64,000 nucleotides of DNA from Ganoderma boninense (Eukaryota; Basidiomycota; Agaricomycetes; Polyporales; Polyporaceae), in the NCBI GenBank assembly GCA_002900995.3, contig CM035311.1:1-64000 (forward strand), given 5' to 3'. How positions within the stretch are numbered: position 1 is the stretch's first letter; every line of letters begins with the position of its first letter. The translations under genes were made by a program, and so were the position numbers. This document shows, in pieces, positions 30,079-42,800 of the stretch. The notes beneath the pieces were generated by a model. It did no database searches. It worked only from the letters and a program-made list of their open reading frames with translations, and was not told the DNA's origin.

Positions 30079-32484
30079 TCAACCCTGCAGCTCAACATAA
30101 TTCGCTGTACGAAATCAACGCACGTCAGCTCGTCCCACAGATGTATACACGACACACGAAGGCAGAGCGCACCAGGGAATAGGCCGAGATGGCCGAACTG
30201 GTTCGTGCCCTGCCACCAGTCCTCGGACGCGGCCTCGATGTGTGTGATCCGCTCGCCCTCCTTGAACGAGATTTCGTTGTCCTCGCCCGCGTCGTAGCTG
30301 AAAACAGACACATGTCAGTGATATAGTCGGCTGAGGGTGCGACAAGGAAACGACGCACTCGTACAGGGCGACTGCCCATGATCCCACGTCTTCCTCTGCC
30401 GCGGGCTCGGGCTCGGGCTCCGCGTGGGCGACCACCGGGGGAGGTGGTGGAGCGGGAGGCTATGTATTTCGTGTCAGTTCATGGCATACATGGAGCAGAA
30501 GACATGACCACGTACAGCGGGCGGTGGCGGGGGAGGCGACGGCGGAGGAGGGGTAGCAGGCGCCGCCTCAGCCTCGACAATCTCGACATAGTTGGCTGGG
30601 AAGAGGCCTTGCTTCGTGCCGTTCGCGCCGACGCCGGACCACCAACCTTCGTCGAGCTGCTCGATCTGCTCGATAAGCTCGCCCTCGGTCAGGTCCATCT
30701 CGTTGTCCTCCTGTGCTTCGTATGAGTACTGCACGACCGCGCATATACCTTGCCCTGCGTGTGAGGCAGACACGATCGGCGCAGGTTCTGGCTCTGGTTC
30801 TGGCTCTGGGGCAGGGGGCGCAGGCGGAGCAACGGGCGCAGCTGGGGGTGGAGGCGGTGGAGGCTGAAAAACAATCAGCTATGACGCCTTTCAGGACATA
30901 TTATGTCAACCTACGGGAGGCGGAGGCGGAGGCACATCGACTCCGGTTCTGGCTCGTGGTGGATAACTGGAGCGGGTGGAGGAGGCGGAGGCGACGGCGG
31001 CGGAGGTGGGGGAGCCTCCGCTTGAGGTTCAGGCTCCGGAACAGCAACAGGCACCGGGACGGGTCGAGTAGCACTAGGCAAGGTAGGAGGGGGTGGTGGC
31101 GGAGGCGGCTACGACAACGACGATTAGATGGAACCGTAGAGCAAGAAGCAAAAAGGGCATACAGCATCGTACTCTTCCTCCGGTTCCGGTTCCGGCTCAG
31201 GGGCGGATACTTGAACAGGCCGCGGTGGGATAGAACGGAACGCAGGAGCTGGCGGAGGGGTGGGTTGGGATCCCAGCGCAGCCTTCGCCCGGGCCTCGTC
31301 CTCTTCCTGCTGCTTCTTCGCCAATGCCTGACGCTCGCTCCAGGTCAGTTTCTTCGCTCCTCCTACGGGCGAAGGCTTCGGCACGGCAGATTCGGCCTGG
31401 TTCTTGGCCTCCATGGCGGCGAACGGATTGACGAGCTTCTTGGGCTGAAGCTTGATCGGAGTATATGCAGTACCAACTGGGCCGATCTTGTCGTCGTCGG
31501 CCGGTTTCGTGGGCACATTTGACGCTGCAACCGGAGCAGGGGCCGACGACGTGAAACGTGCGGCAGGCTGTGTGGCCGGCGATGCAGCAGGAGCAGGTTT
31601 GGCGAAGCCCGCGGTCGGAGTGGGGCGTGAAGCAGCAGGCGGGGGCGGGGGCGGGGCAAAGTTGTCCGAATCATCGGCCCATGCGTCTGCGGGGGCCTTG
31701 CTAGCTACGGGGCCCCTGGCTACGGGAGAGGGAGCGACTGGGACAGGGCGTGGAGCAGTAGGGAGAACAGGCTTCGTTGCCGGGGGCGCTGCAGGTGGCT
31801 TGACAGCGCCTTGACGGATAGCGGCGATATCGACTTTGCCAGTGGGGACGTAATTGGTACCAACTGGCGCGATGGGCTCGAACTTACGGGGGGCCTCCTT
31901 CTGTGCAGTGTAGTTAACCCCGGACGCGGCCTTGACCCGAGACATGATTAGAGATGGCTCGACATCGGCCTGGAGAAACAATGAGTGCGAATGACAGTGA
32001 GGTGGATGCGATACATACCTCGTTGCGAGCATTGACGACGACATGGGTACCGCGGAGGAAGTCTGCGACGGCACTCGAATGGGTGTGGAACAGCCCCTTC
32101 CTCGCGACGGGGACACCGTCGCCGCACCAGTTGATCTGCACGAACTTGGGGAGCTCGCTCTAGGGGCCGAGTAAATGCAATGTATATGCGACCAATAGAC
32201 GGGGTAGGCTCACATTGGGGTCCTTGACACGAGCGAACGCATACTGCATTCTGTGCTGCTGTGGGTCCCGAAGTCGACTGAGTGAGCCCAACATGAAGGA
32301 CTTACCGGCCGTCCGAGAACTCTTCCTGAAGCTCCTCAAGACCTCCATCGCCGGTTCCCTGGACCTTGAGGTCGTTCGACCCCTTGTCGTAAGTGAAAAT
32401 CGCCCAATCTATACCTCGAGCGTTGACGACATCTTGGTATGCTTGGGTCAAGTCCCTGCTGGACAGGTTGACCTGGAGAGACAT
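30079..32484 (-). CDS. ABP1: Actin-binding protein Abp1 (ADF-H plus two SH3 domains)
   Basis: The multi-exon gene starts at ATG 32484 (MSLQVNLSSRDLTQAYQDV), an actin-depolymerising-factor homology domain (GIDWAIFTYDKGSNDLKV...FVQINWCGDGVPVARKG). A long Pro/Ala-rich linker follows, with an acidic/basic helix (TWSERQALAKKQQEEDEA) and several polyproline runs. The first SH3 reads VQYSYEAQEDNEMDLTEGE...LFPANYVEI, and the second YDAGEDNEISFKEGERI...GLFPANYVELQG, ending at TGA 30079. A short intron splits the last SH3 (LFP|ANYVEL). Abp1 links cortical actin patches to endocytic partners through its SH3 domains. It shares a short promoter with the divergent carrier gene. Confidence 0.9.
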
Positions 32485-32772
32485 AAGAGTAAGGTATGAG
32501 AGTACTATAGATGCGATAGGTTATGAGATGGGGTGGAGGTGGTGGCCGGTGGTGGAGGAGGACGAGGACAACGTCGAGGACGAGGGGAAAGCTCAGGCTG
32601 CGGGACAAGACCGAGCCCAGCACAGGCGGTTGCGTGCCAAAATCAGACGCCGGAGATGGTGCAGTGGCCGGCGCTTGTGCACCTTGGCCATGGCCACCAC
32701 GGCTCGGAACTCACGTCGCTTCCCCCCGCCTCCTCCGTCTCTTTCTGTCGACGACGACGACGACATCCAACG
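32485..32772. promoter_or_regulatory. Divergent promoter, ABP1 / mitochondrial carrier
   Basis: A 288-bp gap separates two head-to-head start codons. It is G/A-rich on the plus strand near ABP1 (GGTGGAGGTGGTGG), then C-rich. No defined factor site is named. Confidence 0.4.
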
Positions 32773-34099
32773 ATGACGGATGCTCCGCAGACGGCCCTTA
32801 ACGGTGAGTGAGCTGCGAGCGCGCCCTAATACCGCTCAGAGCTTACACGCAATCATCCAGAAATTAGTCCGGCTCTCGACTTCTTCGCCGGCACAGTCGC
32901 TGGTGCGTTCTCGCTTTGAACCGCATACATGGACGCATATATACACCATTTTTGCAGGAATGGCTGCTGTGACAGTGGGATATCCGTTTGACACTGGTTA
33001 GTCCTCCTATCTACTCGATGCATACATCCACCTCATCCCGACGGTGGGTCCAGTCAAGGTGCGCTTCCAGAATCCGCATATAGCGTCCAAATACCGCTCC
33101 ACCGCCCATGCTTTCCTCACAATTATTCGTGAAGAGCGAATACGTGGCCTCTATCGTGGTATTGTCGCCCCTTTGGTGCGTATTCGGACGCGGGAACCCG
33201 CCCAGGACGGCGCTGGCATCGACAGGTTCGCTGACTCTTTCCCGTTTTCTCTATCTGTCCCCACCACAAATATGGTTATGTTCAGGCCGGTGCACCGCCG
33301 CTCAACGGCATCGTCTTCTCTTGCTATCGTTCCCTCTTGAGAGCACAGTTAGACAATGACACCGCGACGGCTACACTCACACAAATTACCCTTGCAGGCG
33401 CAGGCACCGGCATAGTTTCCTCGTACGTCTCCACCGTACACGCATCGCGCTGGCTTCCCTAACCCGCATATATGCAGTCTCATCACCACACCGGCCGAAC
33501 TGATCAAGGTCCACCAGCAAAGTCTTGTCCGCTCAGCGTCCAGCGTAAACACGCTCTCTGACCGCGACGTCATCCTTCACATCTGGCGCACATACGGCCT
33601 CCGCGGATTCTACCGCGGAATCACCGCGACCGCGCTCCGCGACATTGGCTATGGCGCCTACTTCGCCGCCTACGAGGCAACGCTGCGCTTTTGGCCGCGC
33701 CCACATGCGACCCACACCCAGCATTCCTCGCGCGGGACGGAGGTCGAGTCGACACTCGCATCGCACTCGTGGATCGCACTTCTTGCCGCGGGCGGCATGG
33801 CAGGCGTCGCTGGCTGGATTGTGACATTCCCATTCGACGTTGTCAAGACACGCGTTCAAAGTACCCAGGGGGATGCACTGAGTAATCCATACCACTCGAC
33901 GTGGTCGACAATTGTCGCGTCATATCGCGCTGAGGGTCTTGGTGTATTTTTCCGTGGGCTTGCACCAACACTGATACGGTAAGTGATCTTGACCAATGAC
34001 TAGTAGTATCTTCTTATCGTTCATGGGATTGCAGGGCAATACCAGTAAACATGGTAACATTTGCTACCTTTGAAGCTGTCATCCATTTCTGTTCATGAC
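32773..34099 (+). CDS. Mitochondrial carrier (SLC25) protein
   Basis: About eight short exons start at ATG 32773 (MTDAPQTALN). The three carrier repeats each show the signature: YPFDTVKVRFQ, TPAELIKVHQQ and FPFDVVKTRVQ, with the matching downstream motifs GLYRGIVAPL, GFYRGITATALRDIGYGAY and VFFRGLAPTLIRA. It ends VNMVTFATFEAVIHFCS. The protein should span the inner mitochondrial membrane six times. GYGAYFAAYE after the second repeat recalls carnitine/ornithine/YMC-type carriers, but the substrate is not determined. The last exon (34034-34099) falls in a CpG-free tract. Confidence 0.9.
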
Positions 34100-34514
34100 T
34101 TCTTTGGTCAATGTGCCTCTTTATCCTGTAGCATTGCCCTATTTCTAATCTTATCATGAATGGATACATGCATTGACATGTGCACCAGACAATTGCCTGC
34201 ACAACAAACATCCTGTTTGGCTTTTGTTCATTGGTTCAATGTCATTGCAATACAAACACAGTTTTGTAGAAAATGTGAATCCACAATGATATTGTAACCT
34301 ACATGAGCTATCTTGTAGGTATGAAATGATTACTGTACTCCTATGATACTATACATATTCATGCTCCATCAATCTTGTCAAGGCACCATGATGGCCCAGT
34401 GTCTTGACCTCTGGTCACTGAGAGTCCAAATGGACATCTGACACTAGGTTGCAGTCATCTTGAGCAATCCATTTCCAGCTGACATTTTCAGTGGAAAAAT
34501 AAGGCTTTTGCATA
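34019..34514. other. CpG-free tract spanning two gene ends
   Basis: I find no CpG dinucleotide between about 34019 and 34514, in a GC-rich window where CpG is otherwise frequent, while TpG and CpA are common. The tract covers the last carrier exon, the 315-bp intergenic gap and the 3' end of Crinkler-like copy B. No gene lies in the gap itself. Confidence 0.75.
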
Positions 34515-37500
34515 CGAGCCACATCAAGTGATTCTGTGTTCTGTCGCTGGTGCCCTTTCAGTGCATCACTTGAGCAAAGGATAGACTTGTACACATCGTC
34601 ATCACACTCTCTGATGACCCCATACACTGAGTGTGAGCAACCATAGGCAGCAATGCTGTACCGTGGGTGTTGAAGTTGATCCCAACCCTCATAGCGGCAG
34701 TCTCTGGTGTGTTCCGATGACTGACCAACATGAACGCCAGAGCCAAGGCCTTCACCAGCTCCTAGCTCCATGACCAGAGTGATGTACGGACGCGGCGCCT
34801 GCGCGTTGGCAGTGGGGGTGAACAGTCCGACCTCTTCTTCGTCAATCGCATACGCTGCCTGAGCGCCCTTTGTCTTTCGTCGCTTGAACTGAATGAGGAT
34901 CCCTGTCATGTGCTTGGAAGAGAGCTGCGCCGATGAATCGAAGAGGATGGGGATAAACGCGTCCACCCTCGGCGCATTGTTCCGGCTGATCACAGCCATC
35001 GAGCGCACTAAGCACCCAACAGCAGCACAGTCGTCGAGCACCGAGTCGTCGGCCCATTTTGCGAAATGCGTGAAGTTCAACACCGCGTCCTTGAATGTGT
35101 CCCCCAAAGTCTGGCTCTCCGGAGCCTCGCCAGTGAAGTTGTCAGGTCTGCTGTCGAGGATCTGTTTAGCGATCCCCGGAGAAAAGAGGGCCTCGATGAA
35201 CTCCTTCACAGAAACAGCGCGACTGAAGTTCCGATCGTCGTCCTTGACTCTGGGGAACTTGTTGACGGTGGCGCGATCTCGTGCAAGAATGAGCAACAGC
35301 CGGCCAACTGCCTCGCCGATCTCGTCCCGATCCAGGAGGCCATGCTTGAGATCCTCCTCAAGGATGCAAGCCGCAGGTTCCTTCCCGTCTCCTTTGGTCG
35401 CTTCCTCGAGTCGCCAGTGGTGTAACTGACGTGCGGCCGCCTCGGCCAGGATGGGCTCCGACGGATACCCGGAACGGAAATACTGCCGGTGTTGGGGCAC
35501 GGAATAGACGGTGCGCATATGGTTCGCGACGAGGTCCTTCTGGTACTCGTCTGCGCGCCGAGAGCAACTGGGCTCGAAGGAGAGCGAGAGACGGACATCG
35601 AGGACAGCGGTCTGTGCAGCTCGTCGATAATCCCTCCGTTCTCCGTGAATATTGGGTTTGAACAGAAGCATCGACCGGGCGAAGTCAGTCAGCGCTCTGC
35701 ATCGTGGCCGACGATCCTCCCTGACCGACGGAACAGGAGCCCGAGTGTCGTCAGTGGTGGCCTTCGCGAGGACCTCGTCGCAGAACTCTAGGAGCAGAGA
35801 TCGCCATCTGTGTGCCACGATTAGGCTTCCATTCGTTGATGGTGGATGGATTAAGACCGCACTCACATCGGCCTCCCAAAACACGCCATGAACGCTATCT
35901 CATGCACATCTTCCGCGCGCAGGTGTGAGGGAATGATCGGACGAGCCCCAAAGCAGTCGAAGGGCGTTTCTGTGATAGGGGCAGGCAAGGCCGACGGGAC
36001 GAAGCGGAAGCCTGAGACGACAAGGGAAGATAACAGTGCTGGATGATGGTCTTCAAGTTGCGACTGGGTCGACATGAAGACGGTGAACAAGCCGTGCTCC
36101 CGAAAACCGTCCAACGTGGCGAAGAGGACGTCGAGGGCGGTCTTCGGCCAAGACTCCGAGTTGGACACAGGCCTTGCTAGAGCGTGTGCTTCGTCAAAGT
36201 AAATGAGGATATGGATATCCTTGACGATGGAGGTAGTAGAATTTTCTGAGAGCGTACACAATCACGAATCGGCGAGCCTTCACTGTTGCTGGAGGGACTC
36301 ACCGACATGCCCGGGGCAGGGCGCTGGGTTAGGACACACTGCCGACAGCAGCCGGTCAAGGGCATCCTTGGCCTTCTGTAGAACGGCGTAGTGCTGTGAC
36401 GCGCCTACGAATGTTCTACCCAACTTGCGCGCGTAACAAATCTACGCACGATGACCAAACCAAGTTAGCCATAGCACAGTACTACATCTCAACCCATGCG
36501 AACTGACCGGCTCTGAGTCTGCGATCCTCGTGTACAGAGCGTCGCGCTGCTCCCTCTTGTTTTGCTGAAGGTGTTCGCGCCAGGTCTTTGCTTCATTTCC
36601 GTGCTGTTCCACTTCCTTCCGAGTCTCCTCGAAGACCGCTTGGAAGAAGCACATGTATTTTGTATGCAAGCTCGACGCATCGCCGCTGCCCTTTGCCAGC
36701 TGCACCAGCAAATGCCGTATCTCGTCGTCAGCGGGGGGCCAAGCTTTACACTTCAGATGAGATCGTGTATATGTCATCGGGTTGCGGAAGAGCTCACTGG
36801 CGGCGTCGCGTGCCTCCCGAACATTGAACGGGATCGTGAATATGGTGTCGGCGACCATGTCGACGAGCCGTGATTTTCCCGATCCCGAACTCTGTACCAT
36901 GGAGGCGTGGTTCATGTACTTGCGGTTAGATGCTTCCTCGTAGGACTTCCTGTACATCTCCTTGATGTTGCGTTCGAGTGTCGCGTGTGCGGTGCCAAAG
37001 AACGGGGAGTCCCATCCCTTGACGACGGCTGCTCAAAGGGATGTCAGGGACGTCCTCAAAGTCTAGCGAGAGTGAGCGTACCCGGGACCAAGATGGGAGG
37101 CATGTAAGTCGACCCGACCACTTCTCCTTGCGGTTGTTGAAAACCCTCTACGAATGAAGTCAGCGAAAAGCGTTCAACATCGAATAGCACGGAGACATAA
37201 GTACTGATGAGCATGAGGCGTCCGTAGTCTTCGCGTCGGAAAGCATCTTCAGCGATTTCAGTAAGCTCATCCATTGCTTGCTCCCCGTGTTCCGAGAGGT
37301 CCACTAACAAGGACGTATAGAACGGATCCATTTGGAAAAAAACGCAGTATTTCTCGACGACCGCATAGATGTGATTGACGGACCTGGAAATTCTCCGCGT
37401 GGAAGGGAACATTTTCTTGACATCGGCATGGATGAGGCGGTTGAGCCGTTCGAGCTGCTGTGGGGGCGGGAGGTGGCTGTTGGCAAGGAACTCCAACTTG

Positions 37501-37643
37501 CAGGTCACAGGCGGTGTCTCTCGAGTATCCTCAACAGTGTCTGGCTTCTTTGTCGAGCGAGTGTCGATGGCATCGAGGGGAGACCCAGAGCGTTTCGGAG
37601 AGCGAGAGGCCATCGTGGCCCGGGTTCGAGAGAGATCAGACAT
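34415..37643 (-). CDS. Crinkler-like P-loop NTPase/nuclease protein, copy B
   Basis: This paralogue of copy A has the same exon order on the minus strand. Exon 1 starts at ATG 37643 (a second ATG, MASRSPKRSGSPLDAID, aligns better with copy A). Walker A SSGSGKSRLVDM lies in the exon at 36957-36770, AWPPADDEI and KEVEQHGN follow, Walker B ILIYFDEAH is near 36190, PITETPFDCFG...FGRPM ends near 35880, and one long 3' exon (35853-34415) closes it. The C-terminal nuclease-like motif is intact: RVDAFIPILFD, then TGILIQFK (D...Q-x-K). Exon 1 resembles copy A, while later exons are nearly identical to copy C. The 3' ~300 nt carry many CpG-to-TpG/CpA differences from copy C, with the frame still open. 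Confidence 0.72.
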
Positions 37644-38405
37644 GGGCCGGAGACGACGATCTCGAGCGCTTCACGGCTTGCTGCTCACCACCACCATCTC
37701 ATCCCCATTCTCCTCCCTGACCTCATTCACGACGTCCCCATGGCTCAAACACATCAGCAGATGTTTCTATATGCGCAGGATGCTGATGTTACAGCCTGGA
37801 GAATGCCACTACACATGTGCTGGAGCCGAAGCACAGGGCCACGGAACGGACGACGCGACTCGAATCTGACAAGTACGTTTCTCCATCCATCCTCAAATGC
37901 GCACGCATCTTCCCCCACTTCTCCGGCCTCCTATGCTAGATCGCTCCGCCCACACACAACCTCGCGCGAATCCCTCACTCGGATGAACCGCATATAGTCA
38001 GCCTGGATCCGCAGGAGTCCTGACTTGCAGGATCTCTGGCGGGCACGCTCACGCTCGAGTTTGCGCCATTTCGGAGCGCGGCGGACCTGCGGTGAGTGCG
38101 ATTTTCAGCCGGTCTCGGTGATTTCGAGGGGACATGGTGCTTGGTGACGCCTTAGATGGCTGCGTCGATGCGTCGACGTCGCGTTGGGAACAAGCGGCAG
38201 AAGCTTCGCTATCGAGGTGACCGTGCTGGCGGCCAGGCATGCACGATGCGCATTGGGCGTCGTTGTGGAGATGACCAATATATTTCCTTCGTACTGGAAC
38301 AACTGACGACGGTGGAGACGGTGGAATCAACGCATACAAGGCGCACAGCTTCAGAGGACGACCGAAGTCCCATAATCTACAAAAAGCTCGGTCCCGCTCG
38401 GGCTA
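37644..38405. other. Duplicated spacer, unit 1
   Basis: This stretch between copy B and pseudogene D3 is homologous to 43010-44020 between copy C and D2. Shared blocks include GTACGTTTCTCCATCCATCC (37872 and 43380) and CCGCATATAGTCAGC (37988 and 43512). The latter looks like a splice acceptor, and both copies carry a possible donor (GTGAGTGCGA) about 100 nt later. It may be a remnant of a plus-strand gene; I cannot name it. Confidence 0.5.
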
Positions 38406-39770
38406 CTATCGCCTCCAGGCGCAGGCTGCAAACACACCGTACCGCGTACACCAGTCATGATGCGACACAACGAGCGCACGACTCGGAGTCACGGTCCTCC
38501 TCCTCGGGCACTCGGGCGACACTAGCACGAGCGAGCCCATCACCTTCTTCCAGTTCTCCGTGTTCATCGCGGAGAGGTGCATCGCCCGCCGGCTCGCCTG
38601 CTGGAGGTCTAACAGGAAGTGCGTCACGAGGATGTGCGTCACGAGGATGGACGTCTCCCTGTCACAGCAAGGAGTTAGTTTGGTCAAAGTCGGAGCGGCA
38701 GGCGGGGGACGGCGGGGGACGTACGAGAGGATGAGGAGCGATGCGATGCTGTTCAGGTCCTGGACGTCGAAAACGGCGCGCTGTGGTAGAGTTGGCGTCC
38801 GGCCTATCAGCATGGCATGGCATCGTCAGTGCCGGAGGGAAGCCTGGGTACCCACCGGGAGAAGCATGGACACGCGGTAAAAGGCGTTGAGGACCAGCTG
38901 GGCTCGGCAAGAGTCGCTCAGTGAGGCCAAAACGGCAGCAAAAACGTGCAGCTCGGGTGGGGGCACACATGCATACATACTTATGATTCCGGAGATCTCA
39001 GCATATTTCACCGCGACTTCCAATGCCTGGACGTCGTGCACCAGGTGAGACAGCACCACGACGTCGCCAACAACCAAGAACGCCCTCCCCGCAAACACCG
39101 CTGCGAACGAAAATTATGTTGAAAGTCAGCGTGTGGTCCAAACAGGAGAAAAGAAAATACATACATTTGCGTAAACCGACCCGACGTCAGCGTACCACCG
39201 GACGGAGAGATCGACGTGGCCAGTTCGTGGACTTGCATCGCTTTGACCCCAAACGGAATATTGAACTGGATGTTGCAAACAGCATGAAATGAGATCTACG
39301 GGCAGACGACCTATGTCAGCACAAAACCGTCAGCAATCTGCCCTTGCCCGCACTCGACATTGACATTTGTGAGACTGAGAGCACTCACCAAGGTGGTAAG
39401 GCAGGGGGGAGTCGAGGACACGGACTCGGAGAGCAGGAACGTCAAGGTGGCCTGGCATTTGCTCTTCTTTCCACTGAGAGCCGCAGCGTACATTCGCAGC
39501 GCCGACAAGGCTGGCCACACATCACAGCCATGATCAGCTTGTATGCATCTCTGGCCCGAAAAGAACGGGCGGGGGATAGGTAGATCACGGTACATACTGG
39601 CAACCGGGGCCGGGACGTACATCGTCTACTCCATGTCACATGAGGCCGCCGAGGACCTGCTGGATGACGGTAGCACCTGGTGTACACGCCGGGTGAGTGT
39701 ATGCGCAGCTTAATCGTTTGACAGACATACCCCTGGTGTTGACGTTGTTGGCGGGTAAGCATTCGTATTC
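38406..39770 (-). pseudogene. DUF6533 membrane protein pseudogene D3 (chimeric)
   Basis: It retains middle and 3' exons of the DUF6533 genes (FLLDLQQASRRAMHL, FDVQDLNSIAS, RAFLVVGDVVVLSHLV) but lacks the start and the exon with the DUF6533 core. The exon near 39640 (VIQQVLGGLM) meets an in-frame stop after a 7-nt insertion relative to D1. Near the 3' end a 15-nt tandem duplication (38619-38648) repeats HILVT, and a 10-nt deletion at 38508/38509 shifts the last codons. Its 3' ~200 nt match D2, while the rest matches D1. Confidence 0.75.
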
Positions 39771-39826
39771 ACCGCTCTTCTATCTGCATAGTACATCCTC
39801 GTCCGAATTGTCATCCGGATCACCTG

Positions 39827-42800
39827 TCACTGAGAACTACCTACGTCAATCCAGTCCCAGCTAGCATCTTCGGGGGAGAAAGTAGGCTTCTGCATTCGGA
39901 CCAGATCGAGCGAGCCCTGGTCTTGTCGCGGGTGCTCTTTCAGCGTGCCATTCAAGTTGCCCATGCTGAGAATAGACTTGTATGTGTCTTCATCGCACTG
40001 TTCGATGACTTCATACACCGAGTGGGAGCAGCCGTAGGCGGTGATGCTGTACCGTGGGTGTTCAGGTCGACCCTGGAGGCGCTTGCTGACGCGTTCCCGC
40101 GGCGGACCAATGCGAATGGGGCTATGGACTTGACCAACTCCTAGTTCCATGACCAGAGTGATGTACGGAAGCGGCGCCTGTGCGTTGGCAGTGGGGGTGA
40201 ACAGTCCGACCTCTTCCTCGTCAATCGCATACGCTGCCTGAGAGCCCTTTGTCTTTTGTTGCTTGAACTGAATGAGGATCCCCGTCATGTGCTTGGGAGA
40301 GAGCTGCGCTGACGAGTCGAAGAGGATAGGCATAAAGGCGTCGACCCTTGGCGCACTGTTCCGGCAGAACACAGCCATCGAGCGCACAAAGCACCCAACA
40401 GCAGCACAGTCATCGAGCACCGAGTCGTCAGCCCATTTCGCGAAATGAGTGAAGTTCAACACCGCGTCTTTGAATGCCTCCCTCAAGGACAGGTTATCCA
40501 GCGACTCCTGAGCCAGGTTGTCTGCCCGGCTCTCGAGAACCTGCTGAGCGAGCGTGGGAGGAAAGAGCGCCGTGATGAACTCCTCCACAGAAACAGCGTG
40601 ACTGAAGTTCCGGTCGTCGTGCTCGACGTGCGGGAACTTGTTGATGGTAGCGCGATCTCGCGCAAGGATGAGCAACAGCCGGCCAACTGCCTCGCCGATC
40701 TCGTCCCGATCCAGGAGGCCATGCTTGAGGTCCTCCTCAAGGATGCAAGCTGCAGGTTCCTTCCCGTCTCCTCTGGCCGATTCCTCGAGTCGCCAGTGGT
40801 GTAACTGACGTGCGGCCGCCTCGGCCAGGATGGGCTCCGACGGGTACCCGGAACGGAAATACTCCCGGTGTTGGGGCACGGAATAGACGGTACGCATGTG
40901 GTTCGCGACCAGGTCCTTCTGGTACTCGTCTGTGCGCCGAGAGCAACCGGGCTCGAACGAGAGCGAGAGACGGACATCGAGGACAGCCGTCTGTGCAGCT
41001 CGTGGATAATCCCTCCGTGCTCCGTGAATATCGGGCTTGAACAGAAGCATAGACCGGGCGAAGTCAATCAGCGCTCTGCATCGTGGCCGACGATCCTCCC
41101 TGACCGACGGAACAGGAGCCCGAGTGTCGTCAGTGGTGGCCTTCGCGAGGACCTCGTCGCAGAACTCTAGGAGCAGAGATCGCCATCTGTGTGCCACGAT
41201 TAGGCTTCTGTTCGTTGATGGTGGATGGATTAAGACCGCACTCACATCGGCCTCCCAAAACACGCCATGAACGCTATGTCATGGACATCTTCGGCGCGCA
41301 GGTGTGAGGGAATGATCGGACGAGCCCCAAAGCAGTCGAAGGGCGTTTCTGTGATGGGGGAAGGCAAGGCCGACGGGACGTAGCGGAAGCCTGAGACGAC
41401 AAGCGACGATGACAGTGCTGGATGATGGTCTTCAAGTTGTGACTGAGTCGACATGAAGACGGTGAACAAGCCGTGCTCGCGAAAGCCGTCCAACGTGGCG
41501 AAGAGGACGTCGAGAGCGGTCTTCGGCCAAGACTCCGAGTTGGACACAGGCCTTGCTAGAGTGTGTGCTTCGTCAAAGTAAATGAGGATATGGATATCCT
41601 TGACGATGGAGGTAGTAGAATTTTCTGAGAGCGCACACAATCACGAATGGGCGAGCCTTCACTATTGCCAGAGGGACTCACTGACATGCCCGGGGCAGGG
41701 CGTTGGGTTAGGACACACTGCCGACAGCAGTCGGTCGAGAGCATCCTTGGCCTTCTGTAGAACGGCATGGTGCTGTGACGCGCCGACGAATGTTGCACCC
41801 AACTTGCGCGCGCAACAAATCTACGCACGATGGCCAAGTTAGCCATAGCACAGTACGACATCTCAACCCATTCGAACTGACCGGCTCTGAGTCTGCGACC
41901 CTTGTGTATAGTGCGTCGCGCTGCTCCCCGTTGTTTTCCTTGAGGTGTTCGCGCCAGGTCTTTGCTTGATTTCCGTGCTGTTCCACTTCCTTCCGAGTCT
42001 CCTCGAAGACCGCTTGGAAGAAGCACAGGTATTTCGTATGCAAGCTCGACGCATTGTTGCTGCCATGTGCCAACGTCACAAGCAAATGCTGTATTACGTC
42101 GTCAGCGGGGGGCCAAGCGTTACCTACGTCAATAGGATGAGATCGTGTATGTGTCATCGGGTGCGGAAGAGCTCACTGGCGGCGTCGCGCGCCTCGCGAA
42201 CATTGAACGGGATCGTGAATATGGTGTGGGCGACCATGTCGATGAGCCGTGATTTTCCAGATCCAGAACTCTGTATCATGGACGCGTGGTTCACGTACTT
42301 GCGGTTGGACGCCTCCCGGTGAGACTTGCTGTACATCTCTCTGATGTTGCGTTCGAGTGTCGCGTGGGCGGTGCCAATGAACGGGGCGTTCCATCCCTCG
42401 GCGATGGCTGCTCGATGGAATGTCAGCGAGGTTCTGAAAGCATATCAAGATTGACTGTACCCTGGGACAAGATGGGCGGCATTAAAGTCGGGTCGGCTAC
42501 TCCTTGCTGCGACCGCTGAAAACCCTCTGCGAATGAAGTCAGCGAAAGCGTTCGACATCAAATAGCAGGGAGACATAACTGAGTAGCATGAGGCGACTGT
42601 AGTCTTGGCATACGTAAGCATCTTGAACGATTCGACAGAACTGATTTAGTGCTTCCTGGTCCCCGAAGAGGGATGTGGTGTACTTCGAGTGCACATCGAG
42701 AAATTTGCAGTGGCTGTTGACTTTATGAATGACGGTGGTGATGAAATACAGCATTGGAGGGCTGGGTGGGTCGGAAGGCTCAGGCATCGATTCGGGAGTT

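Noticed and set aside
30378..32163. Long plus-strand frames opposite Abp1 (up to 269 codons)
   Set aside because: They are antisense shadows of the Pro/Ala-rich linker, with low complexity and no splice support.
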